Positions 1-12,900 of a DNA stretch of 64,000 bases are shown here, piece by piece. This DNA comes from Euryodendron excelsum. Lineage: Eukaryota; Streptophyta; Magnoliopsida; Ericales; Pentaphylacaceae. Below the pieces are notes generated by a model. That model worked only from the letters and a program-made list of their open reading frames with translations. It ran no database searches and was not told the origin of the DNA. Made by a program: the position numbers and the translations under genes. How positions within the stretch are numbered: the first letter of the stretch is position 1; the number at the start of each line of letters is the position of its first letter. Location: assembly GCA_033060915.1 (NCBI GenBank), contig CM065377.1, forward strand, positions 51,770,683-51,834,682, written 5' to 3'.

Positions 1-1500
1 GCATTTAGTGATATGTTTCGATAATGTCCTTTATCAAGCGATGTTTATGAAATTGATGAGTCAAAATCAACTAATTCTAGTTATTTTTACGAATTTGAAG
101 AAAAATGCATCGGTTATTGCATACAGAATTGTGCAGGAACATAAATTCCTTTAATGACTATTTTTATATTATTAAAGGTTGTAGGCAAAATAAGTAATTC
201 CAAATTAAAAAAGAGTATATTTAAACAATAAAAAGATTTGCAACAATAGCAAAAGATATATTGAATAAACCATATGATCTTAAACAAACATCAAAAAGAT
301 TTGAAACGATTTGTAAAAAATTATCACATAAATAGTTCATGTATCATGTGATGCATGTTATTATTGAGTCTAATATTCATCTGTAGTGAAAATTTGATTT
401 ACACAAGAAGGTATTAAAATTATACTTTCTATAGCATGCCTAAATTATATTTTCAATGTCCACTCATGTAATTTAATTTAAAATTTAATTTTATTTTTAT
501 AGAATACTCTACCAATATGATGGGTAAATGCTATTTGTAAAAATTATGAGGCAAAATAGTAAATATTTTGGTAAAAAATTAAAGGATCACAAACCATCAC
601 TATCATTCTATATGTTTATATATTACTAGTCAATAAATTTTATAGTGGTAATGAATTAAAATTAAACTATTTATTATTTATTCAATCATCATTATTTTTT
701 GATTTATTTAAGGAGTGTTTGGATTACAGTTTAAAACAATTATAAGGAAAAGTTTAAACTAGTTTCAAAATCTATTCTAATATCTAAAAAGAGAATCTAA
801 ATTGATATCTTTGAAACTAGGTTAACGATAGTTATTAAGATAACTGCTATAGTTATTTAAAAATTTAAAAATCTACCTACTCTATTTACTTGTCAATATT
901 AATAAGATCAATCGACCATTATAATTACCATTTTTACAATTTCTATTTCCTACAGTAACTATCATCTCTGATAATAATCTAACATTACACGCATGTGTGC
1001 CCGCCCTCCAGTATTATTTTTAAGAAAAATACTATTCTTCCAAAATTATTATACAAAATTTTACACTAAAATGATGTGACAATATTAATTTTATAATTAA
1101 CAAACACCTTGATAAATTTTTTATTATAAAATAATAAGACTACAATTTAAACACATCATTCTAATTATAAATTCTGTATACATTTTCTGATTATACAACA
1201 TTATCCTATTTTTAAATGGCTTTACATTGCTCCTCAACGTTTGCTCCTAGTCCTCGTGTGAAAAGAACAACGCGGCGTAGAATAACCGAAGTCCTCAACT
1301 TTCCCACCCTACCTAGTTAAATTACAAACAGCACAACCAGACGACGAAGAAGAAGAAGAAGTCCTTAACCTGCGCACTCTCTCTCTCTCTCTCTGGGAAA
1401 TTTCCAAAAACCTCTGGACTACAGGAATAAAAGTCGCATCACAGAACCCGCTACGAACTTTCTCACCAATTTCATTCCCGCCCCGTCGAAGACGACAGAA
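1..1500. other. AT-rich upstream region of the CHR28-like gene
   Basis: No coding region was found. The stretch is AT-rich and holds one small MITE candidate (1024-1206, listed separately). From about 1320 it turns pyrimidine-rich, with a (CT)n tract at 1375-1394 and an AT-dinucleotide run near 1548-1561. Y-patch and CT tracts like these are common just upstream of plant transcription starts, so the promoter and 5' leader of the downstream gene probably lie at about 1250-1736. No ATG occurs between about 1220 and 1736. Confidence 0.6.
1024..1206. mobile_element. Small AT-rich MITE copy A, flanked by a 9-bp direct repeat
   Basis: The segment is flanked by the direct repeat TATTTTTAA at 1015-1023 and 1207-1215. 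Its left end reads AATACTATTCTT and it contains ATGATGTGACAAT inside. The same elements recur, partly in reverse complement, at 58581-58740, 60779-60961 and 63799-63987. This suggests a non-autonomous family with imperfect terminal inverted repeats. A 9-bp duplication would fit a Mutator-type element, but the repeat is low in complexity. Superfamily assignment is an inference. Confidence 0.5.
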
Positions 1501-1736
1501 GCAAATTTCTCTCTATACATACAACTTTCTCACTCTCCCTCTCTCATATATATATATATATTTCATATAACTTCGAGTCTTCGTCATTGTTTCATTAATA
1601 ACGAGATTAGATTTTCCGATACTGCCTGGTTGCGCCGTGTAGTGTTTTGGAATTGAAGTTTCGGGACTGTGGAGTTAGGGTTTCGAGATATTGGAAAACT
1701 CGGGGTTGGGTTTGGTTTGGCGTGATTTGGATTGCG

Positions 1737-4700
1737 ATGTTGATGGCAGATGATAGGTCGGACCTTTGGTCCTTTGAGGATCTGTTGACCGGTGATGCTA
1801 TTGACCCGTCCATCGATCTTCAGTCGTTCTGGGAAATTCTCGGAGAGAGTCCTGGTCCCGATACTTCGCAGGTCGGTTGTGGCTCGGCCTTGTCAATTAT
1901 TCAAATTTTGAATCAATAAACAAATTAGTTTGTGGTGGAAGATTCAAAAGTTGAAGTAATCATGAGAATTCAGTTGTAGGTAGTCTGCAATTCAGTGTTA
2001 TTTGCTTTGTAATTTCTGCATAACCATGTTGAAGTGCATGAGAATTTGATTTAGTAGATTACAGGTTGTTTTTAACTCTTTATTTAGTCGGTATGATTCT
2101 ACTTGGATTTTGTAAAATGGTTTAATGTTTTTTTTTTCCCTAATCATGCAAGCACTTGTCTTGATCTCTGTGTTGTCTGGAAACATACATGTCTTGTCAA
2201 GTGATGGGTTTTGGAGGTATGTATATTTTGTTCTTGAGAATTACATGATCAGAACTTCTAGGCATTGATTACCATCACAAGAGTCATGCCACAGTAAATT
2301 ACCCTAGTAGATGATGTGTGTTGTGTAGCTTTTGCAGCTTGTTAGATGATAATGGGCTTTGTTTACATGTTTAAAGAACTGTTTGTTCATCTATCTCTCT
2401 CTCTCGTTTAGATATTCTGTGGATTTTTTAGTCTAAGCTCTTGTGCAAGCGAATTTTAGTCCTTTAAGTTTCTTCAAGGAGAATACCTTCCTCATATACT
2501 GAATATACAAGTTGTAATTTGCAGTATAGTCCAGAGGATTTATCAGTAGGAAAAGCGCAGCAAGTTGAGTTAGCTTCTGATGTTGGCAATAATGAACACT
2601 CCCTGATTCGATTGGGTAATTTTATAATGCTGATGATCCTTTTTCTTTATGGCTTCTGGGAACTCTAATTTTATTATGTGCACAGCAGAAAGTTTCCACT
2701 GTTGTTTGATGGATTGTTGAGGGAATCTGGGTTTTACATTATGATGATTTACATTGTGATTGATCTTTCTTGGATTGTTAATTAGGATTGCCGGAGTTGG
2801 AAGGGACATCTTCATTTGGGGCTGAGATAGCAGGTTCTTTTAAATTATCCCCTTCACACAACTCTGAAGTTTCAGCTTCAGATGGTTCTTTCGAGTCTTC
2901 TGGGAGCCCTGCCATCTTTGACTATAGAAAGCAGGAACCTTCAGCTCAGTCTGGTTCTGCAGCTAGCTGCTCTGGAAGTCTTGCAGATTGGATGTTGCCA
3001 GTTTCAGGTCACGATTCTTTAAGTGCAGGGACTAATGGAGTCATTCAAAATGTTTCGTCTTATGGCAGAAGTTACCTTGAAGAAACTCAATATGAGACAC
3101 CCAATTGTAGTACCACATTTAGGTCTGCTGCTGGAGATGCTAATAATGCTTCAGATTTTAGAGAGGCATTGGATTCCAATCTCCCGAAGGGTGAAACAGA
3201 ATTTCTATTTAGGCATTTGGAGGGCGATACTCATTCCCATTGTATGTGATTGTCTGCTATTAGAATTAAGTATCGATGTTTCTGTTGTGCTTGTGCATAG
3301 TGTGTTATTGATTCTTGTTCATTGCATGTGTGCTTTATTTTGTTTGTAAAATTTCAGGTTGAAGAACTGATTTAGATTTCTGAATTTCAGATGGATCTCT
3401 TAATGCATTTTTGGAGAAATCAGATTTTAATTATCGAAAATATTGTGCTTCAAGTGAAAATAGCTTGGAAACCTCCATGATGAATTTTGATGTACCTTTG
3501 CCATTGGATCAGCATGATAGTTTCAATTTTCAATTTATGTCAGACGATGATGAAATGGTGACCTACATAAAGGATGAATTGGAGGGGCTTCCAAGTCAGA
3601 TTGCATGCATACACGGTGCACTGATATCTGAGGCTCAGGTGGGAAAAGTAGTTGGAGCAGCCTTGGGGGCACCAATGACTGGTGATCCCGATGTCAATGG
3701 GTCTACCGTCAGATGTGAAGGTTATGACCTTATATCATCCACCAGGGGAACCTCTTTTGCTAAAACGGATGATAGACCTGTTGTTAACAAGGCATCATCA
3801 CAGCCCTTGCCTCGTACTCTGTGGAACATGTGTAGCAAAAAGCAAGTGGATCGTGTGAAGGATGAAAGAAATGATGAACTGGCTTTAGAGCTGGGAATGG
3901 CAAACTCATCTTATGATGTTATTGATGATACTTGTAGGAGGTCTCCTGGAGTTGCTGATGGGTTTTCTGCGGACAAAGGCTCAAGGCAATCATTGCCTCG
4001 TATTCTGCCTTCCAATTCAAGTAAGAAGCTTTTGGTTCATGCAAAGGATGAAAAAGAAGATCAATTTGTGGCATCTAAAAGAGCTCGCCAAACCCTTGAT
4101 AACATTAATGAAACTGCTTGTAGATACCCCAATTCAGTTGCTGATGATCCTTCTCTGGATGTAAAGTCCTCAGAGCAGCCTTGTGTCCAGCCATCCACTT
4201 CAATGAAGCAGCAACTAAGTTGCACAAACGATGAAAGACAGAGGAAACTGAGTCATCCTAAGAGCATGGATACTCATATTTCGAAAGTCAGCTATCAAAC
4301 AATTGAGAGCAATGACAGTTACCATGTCGATGAGGACACAGATATATGTATTCTTGAAGATATCAGTGAACCTTCACGCTCAAATCTATATCCAATGAAT
4401 AGGAAGTCCCTTGTAACTTCACAACGTTCTACGTTTACTGATCACATGGGAATTGGAGGTGTGAGGCTTAAAACAAATGATGAACGTCTTATTTTTCAAG
4501 TTGTGTTGCAGGTGAGGTTTGATAGTTTGGGTAACTACTTTGCTTATGAATTGCAGTTAAGTCAATATGCTGATTTCCCTTTAGTAAAAAGGATTATAAA
4601 TTAGTGGCCCTTGAAAATATCTCTAATTTGAAAGAGCTTGGAGACTTGGATAGTGAAACTAAATTAATTATTTACATTACTTTCTTGTTTGTTAGTACAA

Positions 4701-7700
4701 CATTCATAACAAATACAACATTCATCTGTTATGAAGCATGGATACTTCTAAAAGGGATTCATGCTTGTATTGTGCCCTAATCGGACACAAGATATTCTTT
4801 TTATATTCATGGATACCTGTATTCCTAAACTATCCGTAATTTGAAAATTGTATCTATTTTTTTTCCAGATACTCCAGGGAAAGTGCCTTTTGAAGGTGTG
4901 GAGGAACCTTCTTTTAACTTAAGTAGATTATTGGCCATTTTTTATAGTTGGACTTTCGGGAAGGGTATACTCATCCCTTGAACAGTTCCTTGATTTTGTA
5001 GAGTCATTTGGATAGATAGCTCAACAGTAGGTGCTTTTTGCTATGAAGTTGTGTACGAGATTTTTGCTTTTTGTAGTGTCTTTGATGCTTTTTTCAAATA
5101 AATTTTACCTATCCAACAAAAGAAAAAGAAAAAGAAAAAAAAGAAAAGCTCTAGGGCAAGTGGCTGACCTATCTTGATGATTGTATGTAAAACTTTAGAA
5201 GGATATAACTGAGTTTCAAATTGTTCCTATTACTCCTTAAATTACATCAAATTTGGTCTCAAGTCCATGTCCATAGTAGTCAATCTCAATTTTTTTAGAT
5301 GAGTTTTATTATTATAAGTTCAAAATTGGGATAAATGAGTAGAGGAAGATAGTTCATCTCGTAATATTATGATGAAATTACTTATTTAGATGTGTATATA
5401 TGTTGCTGTGTCTTTGATGTATTTATATCTTCTTTTTTTTTTTTTCGGAATTTGTCATCTCTGCGTGTCTATAGGAGGTTGTACTCAAATCCTGTTTCTG
5501 TGCCTGTGCTTCTTAGTTCACGAGGGAAATTGCTTTTGGGCAGTTGTCTTGCCTTACTGACACAAGTGCTTACAGATACTTATAGGCTGTCACTACTTAA
5601 TAATATGAATGAGCTAGAAATCTTGTGACATAAGGTATAGCAATTGATTACACCTGCAAACATGTCAACACAATCGAATTATTATTTTTATTTCCATTTT
5701 TGGACACCTGACATTATAGATAGGACACCAAGTTTGAGTGAATTTGTCTTTACCTTTTGTTCAACGTGGTCTTTAGAGGATACAGTTAACAGTTGTGAAA
5801 CAACACACTTGATTTGTTTTTCCTTGTTTCAGCTAGTATATCCTTCGTGCCATTAATGGCCTTGGATGCTTTAAAGAGCTTTATATTCATATGCATAAGT
5901 TGGACATCTCGTCCTTAAATCCCATAATTTGTTGGACACATCTCTTGATCAGTGTTTGGCTTGTCTGTCAACTATTATTCATGTCTTTGGGTTTTTTTTA
6001 ATGAAGTTTTATGATTTGACTACAAAACGATTTGCTTGTGGGCTGTGTTGACACAACAACTTTGCCTAACACAAAAGTTTGAGCTTTATATAAGAAAATA
6101 TGCAATAGTATATGTAGGGAGAATTGGTGTATTTTCTTTTTGACTAGGGGGACCTATTATTAAGTTCTTGCATTCTTCTTCGTGTTCTTCCCTCTCTTTT
6201 GTTCTTCGATATTAAATGGTTCAACCACTTTTAGATGTGTACAGTCAGTAAATTTCTTACAAAAGCAAATGTATTCAGTAGTGTACTGGACCACTGGTAC
6301 TGGTGCCTAGAATTTGGGTTTCTGTGTCTGACACATGCTGTGTCTGTGTTAAAATGTCACCTTGTATTTGTGCCCACGGATCATAGTAGAAATATACATA
6401 TGCTGTGCTTGTTCATGCTTTCAGGATTTTTATGAGATTGATGGGTTGCCTTGTCTATGTGCAAAAAAAGGCTTTTATTTCTATTTCTATCATATTTTAC
6501 TGCCGTTGGTTTTGATGGCTGAACTTTTTATGAGATTCTGGCGTGGCTTGCATTGCAGGATCTCTCTCAGCCGAAAACGGAAGCTAGTCCACCAGATGGA
6601 GTTTTGGCAGTCTCTCTTTTAAGACATCAGGTTTGGAGCTCTTCCTTAGTTTATTTATTGGGTAAACATAAGGTTTAGTTAGCTTTGATGAAGCATAGAT
6701 TATTAACATATTAATAAACTACTCGTAATTTATTGGAAACAAAAACACATTGACTATGTGGTAGTTTAACGTCTGGTGTGGGCAGTAATGAAGATAGTCG
6801 AACTGTATCATGGGGGCTGGTCTCTAAAAGGGGCATCGGAGTATAATAGTCAATTGCCTAAACTGAATTTGGTTGGGTAATATTGCCTAAACTGAAATTA
6901 ATATTGAATATCAGATAAAATAAGGATAGATTGGATCATTACAATTATCCAAATCAACTTGTTTTATGGTAGCTGACATTTTATATTGGCTATCATTTGT
7001 TGCATTCAAGAACTAGAACTTGGTTTACTTTGTTGTTGTGTTGTGGGAACTTGTCAACTATCTGTGTGTGTGTGGGTGTGTGTTTGTGCATTGCCTGGAC
7101 TGACATTAGTCAAAGTTCTGGGCAGCGAATTGCTTTATCTTGGATGGTCCAGAAGGAGACAGCAAGCTTACACTGCTCTGGAGGGATTCTTGCGGATGAT
7201 CAGGTTGGTTTTTTTTTAATATAATACTTTTTAAGTGTCATGAGGGTAGATAATGGAACTTATCTTGATGCTATTTTGGGCTTGTACCATCTTTCCGTGG
7301 CAGGGATTGGGGAAAACGATATCAACAATAGCACTTATACTCAAGGAAAGGGCTCCAACTTCCAGAGCTTGTCGAGACATTTTGGAACACAATGAAATGG
7401 AAACATTAAATTTGGATGAAGATGATGACTGTGTGTCTGAGCTTAATGGATTGAAGCAGGATGTCAAATCATGTCAAGTTTTGTCTAATGGAAGTCCGAT
7501 GAAGTGTAAGGACACTTTTGTGCAAGCAAAGGGTAGGCCAGCTGCTGGTACCCTCGTCGTATGTCCTACTAGTGTCCTACGCCAATGGGATGAGGAACTG
7601 CGTAATAAGGTGACTAGCCAAGCTAATCTATCTGTTTTAGTATATCATGGAAGCAATCGAACTAAAGATCCTTGTGAGCTGGCCAAGTATGATGTCGTGA

Positions 7701-9898
7701 TTACAACATATTCGATTGTAAGTATGGAGGTCCCAAAGCAGCCTCTTGTTGATAAAGATGATGATGAGACTAGAAGGCAAGAAGTTCATGTTGTTCCATC
7801 TATTGGACTTTCATCTTGTAGGAAAAGGAAATATCCTCCTAGTTCGGATAAAATATCTGCAAAGGATAAGAAGGGAATGGATAATGCATTGCTTGAATCT
7901 GCTGCTCGACCTCTTGCTAGGGTTGGCTGGTTTAGGGTTGTACTGGATGAGGCACAGAGCATAAAAAATCACAGGACTCAAGTAGCTCGCGCTTGTTGGG
8001 GGCTGCGTGCTAAACGCAGGTGGTGCTTATCAGGGACTCCTATCCAGAATGCAGTTGATGATCTTTATAGCTACTTCAGATTTCTCAGATATGACCCATA
8101 TGCTGTATATAAATCATTCTGCTCCACAATAAAGGTCCCGATAAATAAGAATCCAACAAATGGGTACAAAAAGCTACAAGCTGTCTTGAAGACAATAATG
8201 CTACGTCGCACAAAAGGTGAATTGGCATGAAGGATTTTTTTCGTAAAGTTCATTTTTGTCTCAAATGAGAATCTTAAAATAACAACTAGGTGAAGTTTAA
8301 TTAATTTGGTTTCTTTCTCTCTTTTCTTCTCTCTCCATCCCCTTTTCATTTATTTCTTTCCTTCTTCGCAACATCATACACTTTGAGTGGTGAGTTATTA
8401 GTGAAGCTGGTTGTTTGCTAGAGATCCTTGCATGCTTTCCGCTTCCTTATTCTTAAGAAGCTTCTCTGTTGTCTCCTTTAATTCTAAATTGCTGAAGTAT
8501 TTAGCTTTCATCCCTATTCCTTTCTGAGGTGTATGACTTGGCCAGGGCATGTCTTTTTCTTACGGTGCAAAGTATTAATGAACTTTTCCATCAAATCACT
8601 AGGGACCTTAATGATATCGCTTGTTGCAGGAACTTTTGACTACCTTATCTTTGGCAAGTTACTCAATGTCATATCCTATAATATCTATGGAGTAACATGG
8701 TTAAAGTTAACATTTTTCATGCCTTGGATTAAACTAGCGTATTTCCATATCATGTTTACATGTGAACATCTATAGTCATGGTTGGTTTACTCTAGCACCT
8801 GGAAAAATGTTGAATACTGGTTCGCAGTCAAATTGTGCTCCTGTGGGCTCACTGTAGATTGTGCACCTTGTATGCTGTGCGCCTTAAAGTATATATTTGG
8901 ATGTACTTATCTTTGTGTGACCATTTTTATTGTTGTTTTATGTATTTGCGACCGTGTTACAGCTGTCAGCATATGTAATTCTCATTTCCATTTTGAGGAA
9001 TGTCAGATAATTTATTTTTTGATGTTGGTTTTATGATATGCGCGCATGCCATCGTCTCCATGGATTCCTGAGTCTTGAGGTACACTGCGTATGTTTTATT
9101 TATTCATCTGACTTGTTCCAGACTTGTTCCAATTCGATGGCTATTGTACTGTTGGTAGAAACAGACTAGGACTGCATCAATATACAACCTGCTGCAGGCA
9201 CTTATGATCGTTTGGTGGTTAATTTTTGCTCTAGGCACACTTCTTGATGGGGAACCCATTATCAACTTACCGCCTAAATCAGTAGAGTTAAGAAAAGTGG
9301 ATTTCACGACGGATGAGCGGGATTTCTACTGCAGACTAGAGGCTGATTCCCGTGCTCAGTTTGCAGTATGTTTTTACATTGAAAATACTGTCTGATTTTG
9401 AAATCCTATTCTGTCTTTGTCCTTATATTGTAAGCATGCTTAGTCTTCCTTTTCCATATCTCTTCTTTTGACCTCTAGATTGGTATGCCATGTCAGGAGT
9501 ATGCAGCTGCTGGAACTGTCAAACAAAATTATGTTAACATTTTGTTGATGCTCCTGCGCCTTCGACAAGCTTGTGATCATCCTCTTCTTGTTGGGGGATA
9601 TGATTCTAGTTCTGCATGGAGATCATTTGTTGAGATGGCAAAGAAACTTCCTCGGGAGAAGCAAGTTTGTCTTCTGAATTGTTTGGAAGATTCTTTGGCA
9701 ATTTGTGGCATATGCAATGTATGTGGTTATTTGCTATTCCCTTTTGGAAAGTTTCAGTTTTTATTGATGTCTCTCTTCTTGATTGCTTGAAGAAACTATC
9801 AGTTTGATGTTTTAAAACGAAGGTATCAGCCATAGTGCACAAATGGATAGATTCCAGGATCATAGAAACATTATAATTTTTTTTTTGTTGTCCCCCCT

Positions 9899-9930
<32 letters not shown>

Positions 9931-12900
9931 GTGTTGCATTTGGCTTATGTTTCGTATGAATTCTCCCTTAGGCTTCTAAGGTTGTTAGTATGTATGTGCA
10001 GTGTTGTGCCTTTGTTTTTTTTTTTTTTTATGGGTAAATTACACTAATAATGACAGATAATTCCCTTGTGGTTTTAAAAATGACACCAACATCCCTTATG
10101 GTTTGGTTGTCGGTATTAGAATCCCCCTTGCATACACTAGCCGTTACTGACAATGACGAGAATTGTTGATGCCACCTTATAAATATTTTAAAATACCAAT
10201 TATACCCTTTCTCATCCCAAAACCAAACACCTACCTTTTCTACCTATTTCCGTGGCCAAACACCCCTTACTAATCACATTACCTCACCCAATGAGGAATT
10301 GCCACATCATGCACCTAGTCCATGTGAAGTGTGAACCTCATCACACAAAACCCTCGCAAACCCACCTTTCTCCGAAACCCTTCTTTTTTCCCTCTTCTTC
10401 AACAGTCCAGTGGTACCACTCACTCTCTCTCTCTCCAAGAAGTCTGACCACCCTACCTCCACCTCCCACCGTAACCGACATCCACTTACCTTTCATCGCT
10501 GCCACCACCACCACGTCATCCGACCACCATGCCCCATCACCCACCCTCACCACCACCACCACCACCACCAGCAACACCATTCTCCTCCCTTGTTGTCCCT
10601 CTTTTCCCCTCTCCGTCGCCGACTACCCACCCAGATGGGCCACACAAACCCCATTCGTCGTTGCTGTTTCCTTTGCTCCTCTCCCTCTTTCCCTCTATCT
10701 CTCTCTTGTCACACACAATGACACAGACTAAATGTGTATAAATATATACATATATATGTATCTATATTATCCATACTCCACCAGAAACCACCATACCAAA
10801 ACCGCACAATGGGCCTTCTCTGTACAATCAATTTTGCAGGAAAGTTGCTCTTTCTTTAAATTCAAGGAAATAGGGAGAATGGATTAATGAGAAATTGATG
10901 ATATTAATGCCGAGAAAATCGTTAAGTTCAAGGATTCAATGTTGAGAAATTAGTAAGATTAGTTGAGGAGAGAGGGGGATGGGGGTGGTGTGGTTATGGA
11001 GATAGGTAGAAGTTAACACATGGCCAATTTCAGAAACCTGAACGCACCGACATTAAATGCACCCATCACCTCCTCCCCCGTCCCTCCCTCCTCCTCATCC
11101 TCCTATGCCCAATCAACCTACCTATACAAATATACACATTAATATATGTGTGTGTGTGTGTATATAAATTTGCATACACAAACACAAAAACAAAACAACC
11201 CTTGCGGAAATGTATTTGGAGGGAATATATATTTTCACACTTTAGTTTGTGGGTTTGGAGGATTTGGGTCCTTAAAATGGATGTGGTGAAATTAAATCGT
11301 GTTAATGGGTTTCTCTAGAAATTTAGAGGTGAAAATTTTGATGAAAAGTTGTGCTATGAAGGGCAAACTTATATGGGTCTGAGAGTTCCAACATCATTGG
11401 ACATGGAGACGAAAAAGATTTCTGGTTTACTGGGTTTGGAGTCAAGGGGTTATTCTGATGAGTTTGGGACTGTTTGGTTACAGGGATAAGGATAAATAAG
11501 GAAGAAAAACATATTCTATTCACTAAGGGGGTAAAATGGTAAAAAAGCCATCTCCCTTAACGCTGTTTAGGAGACAAATCTGACAGGGGAGGGCAATGTT
11601 ATTTCAGAAACCTCATGCGTACTCTATGTTATTGTCAAATACTTGAAGGGAGGTAGCCGTAATTTACCCTTTTTTTTATTTATTGATGTGTGCGCTTGGA
11701 TTTCATAAATTATGCGATTCCATCATTTTCTTCATTTTTGTTGAATTGTTGATTCCATAGTAATTATTTGGTAGACTGTGAGATTCAAGTAGAGGATCTA
11801 TTACTTGCTCTAATACCATGTTAGATCATCGCTAGTCCCAAAAGTTCAAGCTTTTAGAAAAGGGGCCCAACAATGCATATCAAGCTCGCCAATGCACACA
11901 CACACTCTCTCTCTCATGTGCAATTCTGTTTTGCTCATGGAGATGCAAACATCCAAACATGCATACAAACATAATGCAGCTAGGGAAAACAAATACAGAC
12001 AGAGACACTTGAACCTGAGAACTTCACCAACTTGAGCTTTGATACTATGTTGAATTGTTGAGCACCAGATCATCTAAAAGCTTAAGTTGTTAGAGAGAGT
12101 AGTAACTTAATTCTTTATATCCTTAGCATCTTCCATGTTGTAGAACTTTTGTATTTTTTTCTTTCGTTAATTGGGGATAGTTTCTTCACAGTATTTCGAA
12201 TCTTGTAATGTCCATGTTCTTTTATTTTAAGTGTGTGATGAGATAACTTGTGATAACTAACAGAAAGTTCAATGTTTTAGTTGTTTTAGTTGGCTGTGAC
12301 TGTTAGCCTTTTTGTGCTGTGGTCCCAATGAATGTGACCCCCATTGACCTTGTAGGATCAAGATGTTCAATTGTTTGTGAGAGATCTGTGAGTGATCTAG
12401 GATGAAAAATATGAAGTAGTAAAAAAAGTTTTGTTCCTTTTATGTGGGAGGGGAATTTTTATTGAAGAAAAGATACCCAAAAAAAGAGGTAGCTCTTTGA
12501 AGGAATCAACCAAAACAACGTAAAACTAAAACCAAGACGATTAAGTAAGAGATTCCACTATGACATAATCAAAAGTCAGATTCATTTTGGGGCCTTGGAA
12601 TGGAAAGATATGAATAGAGAAAATTGGCGTTGGGGATTTTGGGGTTCTCTTTAAAGAAATTGACCAAAGCCATGTCACTGGAAAGCAAGAAGATTAAGTG
12701 GGAAAAAAGCCACTTGGAGGAGAGGAGTTAGCCTAGTGGTAGTGGCGCCCCCGCCCATGGCTTAGGTCATGGGTTGACTCACCCTCCCTCCCCCCCCCCC
12801 CCGGGGCAGGATTTTTGCTGTCCAATGTACTGGAAAAAAAAAGCCACTAAGACAGTCGTGCAGTCACGAATTAGAAAGAAATTGGAAAAATGGCTTTCTG

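Noticed and set aside
10252..10731. 159-aa open frame, Pro/His/Ser/Thr-rich
   Set aside because: It lies inside a MULE-like element within an intron and is open in several frames because of (CCA)n composition. No domain was recognised.
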